NCBI GenBank assembly: GCA_031002005.1
Contig: CM061921.1
Location: 130,680,036-130,744,035, forward strand
Direction: 5' to 3'
Length of the DNA stretch: 64,000 bases
From: Vandiemenella viatica
Taxonomy: Eukaryota > Arthropoda > Insecta > Orthoptera > Morabidae
Shown: positions 34,420-44,804 of the stretch, piece after piece
Position numbering within the stretch: the first letter of the stretch is position 1
How the letters are laid out: each line of letters begins with the position of its first letter
Position numbers and translations under genes: made by a program
The notes under the pieces: generated by a model
Databases searched by the model: none
Seen by the model: the letters and a program-made list of their open reading frames with translations, nothing else
What the model was told of the DNA's origin: nothing

Positions 34420-35045
34420 CAAATCGATAAATTACACCGTGGGGATAAGTGTTCAATAATAAATACTTTCCAGAACCAGTAATAAGACTTAGCTATTCTT
34501 GATATTTCTCTTCTGTATGATGCCAGAAGCGTAGTCATCTTCTTCTTTAAGTCGGAAACGTGTAAGGGGGCATCCATAAATTCATAAATTACGTGAGGTG
34601 AAATAGGGGGGGGGGGTGTCCAGAGTAATCTCACCAAGGGGGAGGGAGGATCAACGGAAATCTCACGTGAGATGTTTTAAAATTGGTTAGGACTGTAGAG
34701 CTAAAAAAAGGACTACAAATGGCGCGAAAGTCGAGTTTAGGCGGGGTATTTCGTAGAAAAGTGTCGGTGAGACCTAAAAAAAAGTCTCAAAAAGCTGCAA
34801 AGACGATCTGTGGGGGGGGGTCTAACGGGACCAACCAGATCTCACCAGAAAAAGGGGGGATCCGAAAATCCGGAAAAACACCTCACGTAATTTATGGATA
34901 TCCCCTAAGCCAATTGCTGAACTTACCTCCTTCAATGCATCGTCCCTCAGCGTTTTGCTGTGGTAATCTGCACATTTACTATTCCACAAACATTCTTTCG
35001 CACCATACAGCTGTATTATTAGAAATCGACACTTTTCGTTGTTCA
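34420..35045 (-). pseudogene. MADF-domain protein of a Harbinger-type element, split by a MITE
   Basis: The N-terminal half (35045-34909, minus) reads FLIIQLYGAKECLWNSKCAD, then YHSKTLRDDALKEVSSAIGL. The C-terminal half (34562-34450) reads VSDLKKKMTTLLASYRREI, then YYWFWKVF. Together these are a nearly complete MADF domain, with the CLW core, the YHxK helix and the final aromatic cluster. The 340-bp MITE at 34566-34905 separates the two halves between helices, and the frame continues across it when the guest and one TAA are removed. In PIF/Harbinger elements a Myb/SANT-like or MADF protein helps the transposase find the element ends. Confidence 0.82.
34566..34905. mobile_element. 340-bp MITE nested in the MADF gene
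   Basis: Inverted termini GGGGGCATCCATAAATTCAT (left) and GGGGATATCCATAAATTACG (right, reverse-complemented) share the motif ATCCATAAATTACGTGAGGTG with small differences. TAA occurs on both sides (34563-34565 and 34906-34908). No coding capacity. It contains two G-runs. Termini of this kind are widespread in arthropod MITEs, as I recall. Confidence 0.85.
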
Positions 35046-35306
35046 TGGCAGTAAACTGTCGCTGTGCCGCGCGAGCCAACTCAAAGAAAGACACCACCGT
35101 CCCAACTGCGCGCGAGCCAATTAGTGGGGGTCCTTTGCCGCGCGCCTAGAGACCGACAGAGAATGGCTCGCAGCGCGGCATGTTCGACCGCGCCAATGTT
35201 CGAGCTGGCTCGCGTGGCAACAGCGTATCCACTATGCGCGGCTGCCGCGCGAGCCAATGTAGCCAATGTTCGAGGGTTTGCCGCGCGTAGTGGATACGCA
35301 GCTTAA

Positions 35307-36900
35307 GTCATCGCATCTTGTATATATTCCTGCATGTTCCGTGTACTACCGATGTAGCTTGAAGGTAAAATAAATACATTACCGATATCATTGGCATTTA
35401 AATTTTCATCTATTTTGCCGATAATAGCATCTCGTAAGTGGATGTATTCCTGGGATCGTAATTTAGCTGAATAAATCGCAAACGTTCGTTTTCAATCTTA
35501 GCGTACATATCCACGACGTATTGATGGTACAGTTGACGATATCGAAGGATATAGTTATCCTGGTTAGGTCTAATCATCAATCGGTGGGCGTAGTACTTCA
35601 TTGAAGTAACTTTTTTATTTGTTTCATTATCCTGAAAAAAAAAAGAAATTAAATAGTAAAAAAACTAGAGGAATAAGAAATTAATATAGTGAGCCCGCGA
35701 TAATCCGGCCTCTGTTCGGAATACCGCGGGTCTACTGTATTAATAAAATAAGGAATTAAATAGTTAAATATAAAATTTACCAGTAACTGGATCACACTGA
35801 TGTTGATGTGATATTCATCCTGCCCTTGCCAGAATATCAGTGGATACTGGAGTGCGTCATACGAAGGATGTAGATGCGAAATTATACTAACAGTGCTATC
35901 TCGTCGTGTGATTTTAATGGCTCTATTATCAACTGGATCACCAACTATAATAACTGCAACTTCATATACAGTTGGTGCGTTGAACCTGCCAGCGTGCTCT
36001 CATGATGGTAATTTGTCAGCTTTGATGACAATTTGATAGTAGTCATTTTTTTAAATTGTGGTGACACTCTTTTAAACAATTGAATAAGTTGATTATTATT
36101 TTCCAAAAAATTCTCCAACAATACCACAATTGTTCTCTCTTCTGCTTGTTCGGTGAAATTATACTGGCACCGAGTTGTCACGCGTTCTTCACAACTTCCC
36201 ATAAAATAGATTTGGAGAAACTTCGGGACATCATTAGGCATTGGCATCAACGACCCAATCTTATGGTACACCTGGCCTTGTATTTTGAATGTAGTTTCAA
36301 AATGACGTCCGGCAGATGTAAGGTCGCAAATTTCAGTTACTCTTGAAGACTTCATCTGGAAGCAGGAATTGTCTTGTGCAGAAACAATTTCGAATCGTTT
36401 GATTCGCCAGCAAGAAGTGATTGCAAAGGTTCTGGGGGAGTGGGAAATGGTAATAATACAACTTTTCTTGATACACAACACATGCCGGCTGCTTCATTGC
36501 GGAATTTCAACGCCTGACATTATTGGCATACTTTGTCCATTGTACCGATTGCAATTTTACAATGTGCAGAGTAATCAATGTCTGGAGCATATTCGAACGC
36601 AAGACGAACAAATGATACATGTGTTAATGCACGGCTGATTTGCGGTCTCTCTCGTTCTCTTTCTCTAAATGTAGCGATGTGCTGTTCTCGTGCCGCTCTT
36701 GTTCTCGATATATTCTGTCGCAGACGTTCATCACGCTGTTCTTGAGATTCTTGCATACGACGCTCTGCTGTCCTGATTCTTTGAGCTTCGTTACTTGCCG
36801 CGATTTGTTCTGCTGATTGATGAGCCCTCTCAACACGTTTGCCTCTCTGCTACACGCATTGTTGAGGTTAGTTTTTTTTTGGCGGAATTTCACTGAAATT
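35307..36900 (-). pseudogene. Helitron N-terminal region
   Basis: On the minus strand: a charged coiled-coil start (about 36890-36640, rich in R, E and Q), then LAFEYAPDIDYSAHCKIAIG (36600-36540) and KSSRVTEICDL, GQVYHKIGSLMP and PKFLQIYFMG (36350-36200). Next come VAVIIVGDPVDNRAI (about 35950), DALQYPLIFWQGQDEYH (35860-35800) and, after a probable intron, YYAHRLMIRPNQDNYILRYR and YHQYVVDMYAKIENERLRFI. This is the Helitron-like N domain that precedes Rep. Frameshifts occur near 36500 and 36480-35945. It ends at the Harbinger-type insertion. Confidence 0.82.
35632..35780 (-). other. probable intron inside the Helitron ORF
   Basis: On the minus strand the coding text VIQLL stops at CTG|GTAAAT, and DNETNKKVTSM resumes after a T-run ending CAG. 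The 149-base AT-rich interval has a GT start, a strong pyrimidine tract and an AG end, and the reading frame is kept (phase 0). Its middle (about 35690-35740) contains a sequence like a pogo/Tigger end (CAGTAGACCCGCGG seen on the minus strand). It could be a true intron or an inserted sequence that is removable by splicing. Confidence 0.5.
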
Positions 36901-37044
36901 TATAATTGCAACAATAAAAATAAAAATAGTTGAATTACAACAAAAAGTGCGTTTCTAAAAGCCTTAAAATAAGACACTATTATACAGTGCTGAAACCGGA
37001 ATGCCTCTATGCAAGAAAATGCCTGATATTAAATAATAATAATT

Positions 37045-37335
37045 ATATGTGATCGTAATGACCTGATGACAGGGCTTATATCAGCTGCGCATTTCACCCC
37101 TGTCGTCGCCGCCTTAAACTAACCCGGCAACTCTGTCGGTTATAGGAGACCTACAGTTTTATATGGAATCCTGACCATGGAAGCGTTATGGCGTACTTCA
37201 CATTACATAGCAAGCTATGCCAGAGGTGAAAATCGGGTTGAATGCCTATGAAAATCCCCACCGAGATAGGGATTCGAACCGGGACCTTTCGATCTCCAGT
37301 CAGACGCCTTAACCACTGAGCCACCAGACCGCTCG
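37045..37335 (-). mobile_element. SINE family 2 copy
   Basis: On the minus strand the head reads GGTGGCTCAGTGGTTAAGGC (A-box) and CCCGGTTCGAATCCC (B-box). The body runs leftwards to the (AAT)n-like tail near 37045. Other copies lie at 38168-38327, 43727-43902 and 47031-47537. Confidence 0.78.
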
Positions 37336-37344
37336 CTATTAAAT

Positions 37345-37805
37345 TAGAAATTGGAAAACCTTGGAGTATTGGAATGGAGAATTATAAGGAAAATTTTGGT
37401 CCATTAAAAAATACAGTACAATGGAAGATAAGAACTAATGAGGAAATAAATCATAACATTGAAAAAATAACAGAATCAGTCAGAAAAAAGGAGAATGATC
37501 TTTGTTCGACACATCTATAGCATGGATGACACCAGGCTAACAAAATAGATGTTAAAATATTTTTTGGTAGTCAAGAGGTTAGGAAAGATTTGAAACGAAA
37601 TAATATCAGTAAACATTATGGAAAGAAAATATTTCGAAAGCAGATTTCGAATATAGCAAGATTCCAAGGTAGAGTGGAGAAGAAAACGGGTGCTAAATGG
37701 TCTGAAGAGAGAAAGAGAAAACACAGTGCAATAATGAAAGAGTACTGGAGAGGAAGAAAGAAAAAAACAACAGGGGAAGAATTTAAATTGACACGTGGTC
37801 CCTAG
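37345..37805 (+). pseudogene. C-terminal tail of a non-LTR retrotransposon
   Basis: The plus strand reads WKIRTNEEINHNIEKITESV (about 37423-37480), MIFVRHIYSMDDTRLT, and, from 37590, ISKHYGKKIFRKQISNIARF then KWSEERKRKHSAIMKEYW. Basic tails of this wording follow the RT in a group of insect LINEs, as I recall. The first 150 bases and the last 215 are in different frames. No RT core remains. Confidence 0.5.
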
Positions 37806-37944
37806 CTGGCCATAACGAAAAGAAGAAGAAAAATGAGAAGCAAGCAACAAATACACGTTTTTTTTAATTTATTGTAACGTTTTCTTCAATGTTATATTGA
37901 TGTGTGTAATTACTTTGCCGTTAAATATAATAACATACAAACGA

Positions 37945-38327
37945 TACACAACACAAGACACAGCACAATTATAAAAATGATACTACATGAAAAATTCACG
38001 AAACTGGTTTATGTCATACATAAACACATGACGTGGAGTAGACTGTAACATAAATAAATCTAAACACAACGCCATCTACTGGATGGTTACCCAACCTAGA
38101 TAACCAAGTTTTGTGTCGATAAATTAATACATCGCCATCTGTTAGAAATCTGTGGAACTATAATAATAATAATTTCGTGCGGTCGTAATGACCTAGTTTC
38201 TATTGGCTACGCATTCCTACCCCTGCGCCGGAGGTGAAGGCTGAGTTAAGTGCGTATAAAAATCCCCGTCAGCACAGGGATTCGAACCAGGGACCTTCGG
38301 ATCTACCAGTCAGACGCCTTAATCACT
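37945..38327 (+). repeat. left copy of a 383-bp direct repeat flanking a LINE
   Basis: The 383 bases here recur at 43504-43885 with a single difference that I can see: an extra T in CATTCCTACCC (CATTCCACCC at right). The repeat contains Helitron-internal sequence and the 3' part and head of a SINE family 2 copy, cut at CTTAATCACT. Between the two copies lies one LINE and nothing else, so the repeat behaves like a giant target-site duplication. Confidence 0.92.
38168..38327 (-). mobile_element. SINE family 2 copy, interrupted in its A-box by a LINE
   Basis: This part of the left repeat is a SINE family 2 body and head that stops within the A-box text CTCAGTGATTAAGGCG (minus strand). The remaining head bases (GAGCCACC on the plus strand) occur only on the right copy. 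Confidence 0.75.
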
Positions 38328-38756
38328 TTTTTTTTTTTTTTTTTTTATTGTTAACAAACAGTTTAGACATTCATAACAGCAAATTTTACAAATTTGAATA
38401 ACAGAATTTCTTTCTGAATTTCTGGTCATAACTAATCTAAAGGATTACAATTTGTCCCATCTCAGACTCTTCACTCGTTTTCGACGGGGCGCCCGGGGCG
38501 TATGGGAAGCTCGAGGGGTCCACTGTGGCGGCTGCAAGGCCTCTTGGGCGTACTCATTGTCGGCGGTCTCTTCTTCCTCTTGCGTCAATCCGCACTTCAG
38601 TTCGTTGCTGGGTGTCGGTTCTGACGTGGGAACATCTCTTACCGGCGTCTTTTCTTCGGAGTCGGTGTCTTCCGTCTTGCTTCACCATCGTTGTCTTGAC
38701 TTACTGGTATCGCTTGAAAATTGTGGGTGCTGGAACTCTTATTTCTTCTGTTGGTT

Positions 38757-41700
38757 TTATGGAGGCATTATCACGCTCAAGAAACGTGCGAACTTATCTT
38801 TGTATTTTTCCCTTTTAAGTATTTTGTTGTGTTCGATGGTTAGGTAATACCAGAAATCCTCTAATGACATCTCTCCTCTTCTACTGATGACGTAGTGGGT
38901 GTAGTTGCCCAACAGCCAAAAGTGAGCGTTTCTTTTAGTCGCAGGATAAATTGTAACATCTGGGAATAAAATATCTTCGGGCGTGAATTTCTGTGGAGTA
39001 GTTCTATTGATTATGGCTAGTTTTGTTTTTCGTCCACCTCCATATGTCTGGAACTTCACATCCCAGCAGACGATGTTGTATCGTATCCTCTAGATTACAG
39101 CGTAAACACTGTGCGGAAGGGCTAAGGTGTAGTGAGAACAGCTTTTCATTTGAGTTTATTTTCCTATGTATTACTCTATGCCAAGTAGAACGTGCGTGGC
39201 TATTGATGTATTCATTGTGAACATTCTGCCATATTTTTTTCCAGTCGTCTCTTCTGTACGTAATTTCTAGTTTGCTTTGCGTTTCTCTTTGCAACATGTC
39301 ATACAGTTTCTTAGTTGTTGGAATAGGCTCACCGCTGGTTATGTTTAAATAGCTATTTTCTATGTAGAATATGCGAAAATGTCTTAAATTTGCATTTATA
39401 TGGCTGATATCGACTGGTGCCGTACTGCTTCGTGGTTCTAGTTCGTTTAATGTGTACCCTGTTATACTACTTTCCATGTCTTTGCGGTGTTTGTACATGT
39501 TTCCTCATGTAGATGGCGGTACATTTCGTTTGTATATCCACGAGCTTCAGTCCTCCTTTATCATATGGCATCTTAAGTATTTTGTGATGGATCTTAAAAA
39601 TGTGTCCACTCTGTATGAACCAATTTATCGCCATTTCCATTTTCTTTGCTATTTCAATCGGTATTGGAAATATGTGAGCTAGGTACCACAGTTTTGGGAG
39701 GGCAACTGTGTTTATCAGCTGTATTTTTTGTATGGTATTTAGTTCTCTGTTTGAGAAATCTTTCATCTTGCTCCTAATTGCTGCTAATAGCGTCCTCCAA
39801 TTTGCAGCCGATGCTTTCTGTGGTGTATTATTAAATTCAATGCCTAAGATCTTTATTTTGTCACGTGTTGGTATCCAGCTTGTGCTCTCCGCATCCATAG
39901 TACCACTTATTTTCAGACTTGCGGATTTTTTTACATTGAGTTTTGCGTTTGAAGCCCTTTCGTATGTCCTTAGTAACTCCCGTATTTTCTGTATGTCTAA
40001 TGAGTTGGTGGTGATAATATTTATATCATCTGCGTACGCGCACACCGCAATTTTATTCTCTCGGATTTTTAATCCAGTAACCGTATTGTAGACTGCTGCT
40101 AGAAAGGGCTCAACTGCGAGTGCGAACAAAAGCATGGACAGTCGGCATCCTTGTCGTATGGATCTTGTTATTCTTAATGGCTTTGTTATTACCCCGTTTA
40201 TGAGTACTCTTGATGTCGCTTGGTGTAACAGCGTGTAGATTATATTACATATTTGTTGGCTGAAGCCCATCTTTTCCATAGTTACTTTTAGATATGTATG
40301 GTTTATGCGGTCAAAGGCTTTATTGAAATCTAATGACAGGACGGATGCTTTTGCGTTTGCAGCCTTCGAGAGTGCAATTGTATCTCTGATGTTTGTTATT
40401 GTTGAATTATCGATCTGCCATTCCCAGTACAGGTCTGATATTCCCCTATTACTTTCTCGGATACATTTCTAAGTCTTATGGCGATAATTCGACTGAATAC
40501 TTTATAGTCCGAGTTCAGCATAGTGAGTGGTCTAAAGTTTTCTATGTCTTTCTTATCTGGTTCTTTGGGGATTAATATAATTAATCCTTCTACTAGTTCA
40601 GTTGGAGCTGTGTTTCATAGTCAATAGCTCGTTGTACATGTCTTCAAATTCTTGTTTTATTAAGTCCCAGAATTCCATGTAAAATTCTATTGTAGTCCGT
40701 CCGGGCCAGGTGACTTCATTTTCGGGCTTCTTCTTATGGCGTTTTTCTATTTCTTCCCGTGTTATTTTCTGGTTTATGGTTTCATTGTCTTGTTGAGATA
40801 ACACCGGCTTGATGCATTGCAATATTTTGTTGACTTCTCCTTTATCAATTGTCTCTTCTGTATATGTTTTGCTTAAGTATTTGTTACTTCTTCCTCTATT
40901 TGTTTTTGATCCACAAGTCTGTCTCCTCCTTCTTGTTTTAGCTCAGTTATTAGCTTTCTTTTTGCGTTCTGTTTTTCTTTGACAAGATGGAAGGTTGATG
41001 TTGTTTCTTCTTGTTGGATGGAGCCCGTTTTTGCTCTTATTTGATATCCTAGCAGTTTCCTGCTTGTTATTTTAACTATTCTGGCTTTGAGTTGTTTTAT
41101 TTTCCGGTTGTTTTGCAACGTTTCTATGTTATTGGTACATAGCTCTCTCAAGGCCATGAAAAGGAATTCTTTGGTGCTATTTTCCCATTGCTTTTTCTGT
41201 CTGGAGTAGTTTATCATGGCGTCTCTGAGTTTGGGTTTTGCACATTCCAACCACCATTGCATTGTTGTATTATATTTACTTTTTTGCCTCTTGCAATGGT
41301 TCCACTTGTCGTTGACTACGTGTTTCAGTTCGTTTTCCGTTAGAAGGGAGGTATTTAATTTCCACTGCCACCCTTTTTCTGATTATTTTTTGCGGGTCTA
41401 AGTTTATTTTACAGTGGTATGCATTGTGGTCCTGAAAAGGCTAAAGGCCAGATCTCTACTGAGGAAACTTTGCTGGTTATGTCAGGTGAGATATATTCTG
41501 TCCAGTCTACTTGCTGTGCTCTCAGTGGTGTATGTAAAACCAGGAATTTGCCCATTTTTTACTTCCCAACTGTCTGACAGTGTTAATTTTTTTATTAAAT
41601 ACTCGAGTTCTTTGCATTTGTTGAAGTTTGGGTATTGGTCTTTTGGAGATATGACGCAGTTAAAGTCTCCTGCAAGTATTAGACTGTTGCAGGTATCTGT

Positions 41701-42093
41701 CAGTAATTGGGTTATCTCTGTTTTGTAGAAATATCTTCTGCTTTCTCTATTTTGAGTTCCGGAAGGCGCATAAATGTTTATAATGCGCGCTCCGGCTATC
41801 ATGCAGGCTATGCCCCTTCCATTTTCTAAGATTTCGACGTTTTGGATTTCGATACCCTCCTTGGTTAAAATTGCCGTTCCTAGACCGTTATCTATGCCGG
41901 GATTCTTCAATTCGTTGTATCCAGTGATGCTTAATGCACCTTCCCAGGCCACTTCCTGAAGGAGCGCTATATCTACCTCCGCCGCCCATAGATATTCTTT
42001 TAGGCATTGTATTTTTGTTGGGTTCTTTATCCCATTTACATTTAGGGTTGACACACAGTATGTTTGAGTCCGCGTTGTACTTCTATCTGCCAT
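38757..42093 (-). pseudogene. LINE ORF2: endonuclease, reverse transcriptase, Cys-rich end
   Basis: The endonuclease (42093-41482) has VSTLNVNGIKNPTK, ALLQEVAWEG, ILAGDFNCVI and SRLDRIYL. A linker covers 41262-40870. The RT begins near 40710 (TWPGRTTIEFYMEFWDLI) and includes RQGCRLSMLLFALAVEPF (motif B) and CAYADDINIITTN (motif C, about 40040). The thumb contains KILGIEFNNTP. The C-terminus has CLRCNLEDTIQHRLLGC (about 39090), a zinc-binding-like motif. Frameshifts separate the pieces near 41480, 40870, 40600, 40290, 39480 and 39030. It is no longer functional, but every domain is recognisable. Confidence 0.85.
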
Positions 42094-42167
42094 TATGTAT
42101 CTTTACAGTCACGTGTAGTTGTATCGTTCATATCTCTGCTTCATTTGATATATCTTCTTCCTCGGTG

Positions 42168-43389
42168 TCATCTAGTTCTTCCGACCATAAGGATATTCTC
42201 TTCACGGGCTATATCCATGTCATGTGTTTCGACGGTCTTGTTTTCGTTGTTGCTTGCTTCCTTGTTGTGGTTTCCGCTATAGGGAAGTTCAGCAGATTTT
42301 GTTTCTGTTTGAATGGCGGGGATTTTCCTTGATTTTTCTGCTAGTTCTTCTGCTATTGAGTCCACTCTCCTCCTTTCGAGTCTTGGCCTTTTGGTATTGG
42401 GTGTATTTTCCTGCTTTCGTTCTCCCATTGATAAGGCTTCCTTTTTCTCTAAGGGTACTGTAAGCAATGGGTATTGTTTGGCATTTGGCACGGTTGTTTT
42501 TTCGTCTTTCAGTGGTGTTTCGGAAGAGCGTGTTTTGACATTTTTGTTGTTTCCTTGCTCTATTGTGAGACTGTTTTCTTTTTCGTACATCGATTCTTGG
42601 GGTGCTTCTCTAATAAGTGTATTCTCATCTCCATTGGGGTGTTTGGTGGTTATCCGTTTCCATTTCTAGCACAGGTTCATCATTTCTTGTTGTATTGATT
42701 CGGGTAGTACCGTTTGTCACATTAGCATATGTTTCTTTTAGCGGCTCCCCTGTAATGGCTGTATGGGGGGCCAGCCGTTCAGATGGTAGTTGCAAGGGTC
42801 TCCTTTGAGTGCATTCCGCCTTGAGGTGATCATTGGAATTACATATGACACACGTTCTCGGCTGTCCTTCGTAAATGACAAGCGCCTTAAACCCTGCAAT
42901 ATTTACATACGAGGGTATGTGGGATTTTAGATCGATTTTGACAGATCTGATACCACTGTCTACCACGAATCTCCTACTACCATATCTCTTGTCCGATGTT
43001 ACGTTGAATATTGTACCGTATTTTTCGAAAGCTCTCTGTATGCTATTTGTTGAGATTTCGAAGGGGACGTTATGGACCTTAACATTTCTTATACCTAGAC
43101 CAGCATGCGATATAGAGACGCTGCTTACCTCGCCGTTGCTGTGGACGAATTTTCTTTCTCCATTAGTCTCCTTTATGATACGCAGACACTCCTCTTCATC
43201 TCGAAGCTTGACGTACACCACATTGGCGAGGAAGTCGACTTGAATGCCGTACACACTCTCCTCTCGTAAGCCGATTTCATTGTAGAGCCACTCGTCGATT
43301 TCCACTGCCTTTGGACGCATGTACCCGTAAGCGAAGGAAAATTTTATCGTAGATTTTCGTACGAATTGATTTGCTTCCATGACTTTCAC
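42168..43389 (-). pseudogene. LINE ORF1 protein (RNA-binding, CCHC), one frameshift
   Basis: The first 254 codons (43389-42625) are open. They contain an RRM-like region (NVKVHNVPFEISTNSIQRAF, then YGTIFNVTSDKRYGSRRF) and a zinc knuckle CVICNSNDHLKAEC (C-x2-C-x4-H-x4-C). A one-base shift near 42630 moves into a second frame, continuing DENTLIREAPQES and then a hydrophilic tail to about 42168. ORF1 proteins of such LINEs bind the element RNA and act as nucleic acid chaperones in the retrotransposition particle. Confidence 0.8.
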
Positions 43390-43503
43390 TAGGTTTTGTT
43401 GTATCTACTTGGTAAACACTTAACCACACAACACCAGACACCAGGAAAAATGCGAAGCGACCGCTCACTACAGCCGGCCGCAAGCGACTTGTTTCTTTAC
43501 TCC

Positions 43504-43885
43504 TACACAACACAAGACACAGCACAATTATAAAAATGATACTACATGAAAAATTCACGAAACTGGTTTATGTCATACATAAACACATGACGTGGAGTAG
43601 ACTGTAACATAAATAAATCTAAACACAACGCCATCTACTGGATGGTTACCCAACCTAGATAACCAAGTTTTGTGTCGATAAATTAATACATCGCCATCTG
43701 TTAGAAATCTGTGGAACTATAATAATAATAATTTCGTGCGGTCGTAATGACCTAGTTTCTATTGGCTACGCATTCCACCCCTGCGCCGGAGGTGAAGGCT
43801 GAGTTAAGTGCGTATAAAAATCCCCGTCAGCACAGGGATTCGAACCAGGGACCTTCGGATCTACCAGTCAGACGCCTTAATCACT
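43504..43885 (+). repeat. right copy of the 382-bp direct repeat
   Basis: This is the same sequence as 37945-38327 apart from one missing T. It begins TACACAACACAAGACAC and ends CTTAATCACT, after which the SINE head and the Helitron 5' region continue normally. Confidence 0.92.
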
Positions 43886-43902
43886 GAGCCACCAAAACGC
43901 TC
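43727..43902 (-). mobile_element. SINE family 2 copy, head complete
   Basis: The minus strand starts CGAGCGTTTTGGTGGCTCAG (A-box region), then CCTGGTTCGAATCCC (B-box). The body ends at an (ATT)n stretch near 43727. It shows the uninterrupted form of the target that the LINE hit on the left copy. Confidence 0.8.
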
Positions 43903-44134
43903 GAAGTTGCGCCCCTCACAAATAATTACAAACCATTGTCCTATGACAAACATTAAACGAAAATTTAATTCGCAATAATAAATATTAAGGTCATTAATCG
44001 AGATAAAAACTATCCTATCTTTTAAGTTGGACCAAATTACACACAGTAAGCCAAATTTCATCAAAATCAGTTAAGTAGTTTCGGAGTTCATCTCGGACAA
44101 ACATCGTGACACGAGATTTTTATATATATAAAGA

Positions 44135-44804
44135 TTAACTGTTCCTTAGTAATGATTTCATCAATGTCCTCTTTCCAAAATTTGATATGTTCCAGTTATG
44201 AGTTAAAAATTGAATATGTCTGTTAAAACTAGTTTCATAATGTTTATGATTTGTTTAAAAATTTCATCCAGAAATTTTTCAGACTTTTTGCTATGTATTT
44301 GATTCAGTAAATGACACTTCACTTGTTGAGGCGGTTGTTTGAGTTAAACAAATTTATCAGTGTTATCACTAACTATTCTGGTGCAACATTTCTTGTTCTT
44401 GCCTACATTTCATTTCCAGATGTTGAGAAATATGTGTCAAAAGTATCATACACATCAGTTTTCGCTGTGTAGTTTGACACTGACGAAGGAATGTAGACTC
44501 TTTTATATTCGTTAACCAGTCTCATTGGCCACTGCTGACGTCCACGCTATAAAATAAATTTTCGTCTTTTAGTACAGTCAACAGGAAGCGCGAGAGGGAA
44601 GTAAACAATTCCTAATCAATAGCTTGAGTACCAAGTCCTGATCGAAATTCTAAACATTGACTCGGGGTAAACGACAGGATTCATTCGTCCGATCGACACA
44701 TTAAATCTAGCGGTCACCTTGGTATTTATCGAGAATTAATACCGGCATCAGGTTTCACATGACATTTTCTTCGTCCTCATGCACAGCACATCACACACAA
44801 TGTA
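44135..44804. other. no gene seen
   Basis: AT-rich spacer right of the Helitron. Nothing supported. Confidence 0.45.

Larger units (their letters stand above)
34135..35303. mobile_element. PIF/Harbinger-type element with MADF gene, inserted in Helitron Rep
   Basis: The ends are inverted repeats of about 45 bp, beginning AGCTGGGTATCCACTACGCG at left and AGCTGCGTATCCACTACGCG at right (reverse-complemented). TAA flanks both sides (34132-34134 and 35304-35306). Removing it restores an uninterrupted Helitron frame (QDAMT then YVRRYGRPD). GC-rich subterminal repeats (GCCGCGCGAGCC and variants) fill both ends, including a near-palindrome at 34150-34250. The interior holds a MADF-domain gene, the usual DNA-binding partner of PIF/Harbinger transposases, but no transposase. 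Confidence 0.85.
38328..43503 (-). mobile_element. L1/Tx1-like LINE, near full length (5.2 kb)
   Basis: The minus-strand element ends at left in a roughly 20-base A-tail (T-run at 38328-38347) and starts at right about 43503, just before the second repeat. It has two ORFs: an ORF1 with an RNA-binding-like region and a CCHC knuckle, and an ORF2 with endonuclease, RT and a C-terminal cysteine-rich motif. The RT text RQGCRLSMLLFALAVEPF is of the L1/Tx1 type, unlike the other LINEs here. Length, near-intact ORF1 and near-identical flanking repeats point to a fairly young insertion. Confidence 0.85.
32004..44134 (-). mobile_element. Helitron, 12.1 kb including later insertions
   Basis: On the minus strand the element begins TCTTTATATATATAAAAATC (from 44134) and ends GACCGGGTCAGCTAG (32004). 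It is inserted between a host A (32003) and T (44135), exactly the AT target of Helitrons. The 5' TC and 3' CTAG fit the Helitron consensus. A small stem (GTCAC/GTGAC) lies just inside the 3' end. Coding remnants of Rep and helicase occupy 32398-36900. Nested guests are a Harbinger-type element, a LINE tail, SINEs and a complete-length LINE. Without guests the element would be roughly 5 kb. Helitrons transpose by rolling-circle replication. Confidence 0.75.

Noticed and set aside
37945..43885. The LINE's flanking repeats as LTRs
   Set aside because: The repeats contain SINE and Helitron sequence, the enclosed element has non-LTR domains and an A-tail, and there is no integrase, protease or primer-binding site.
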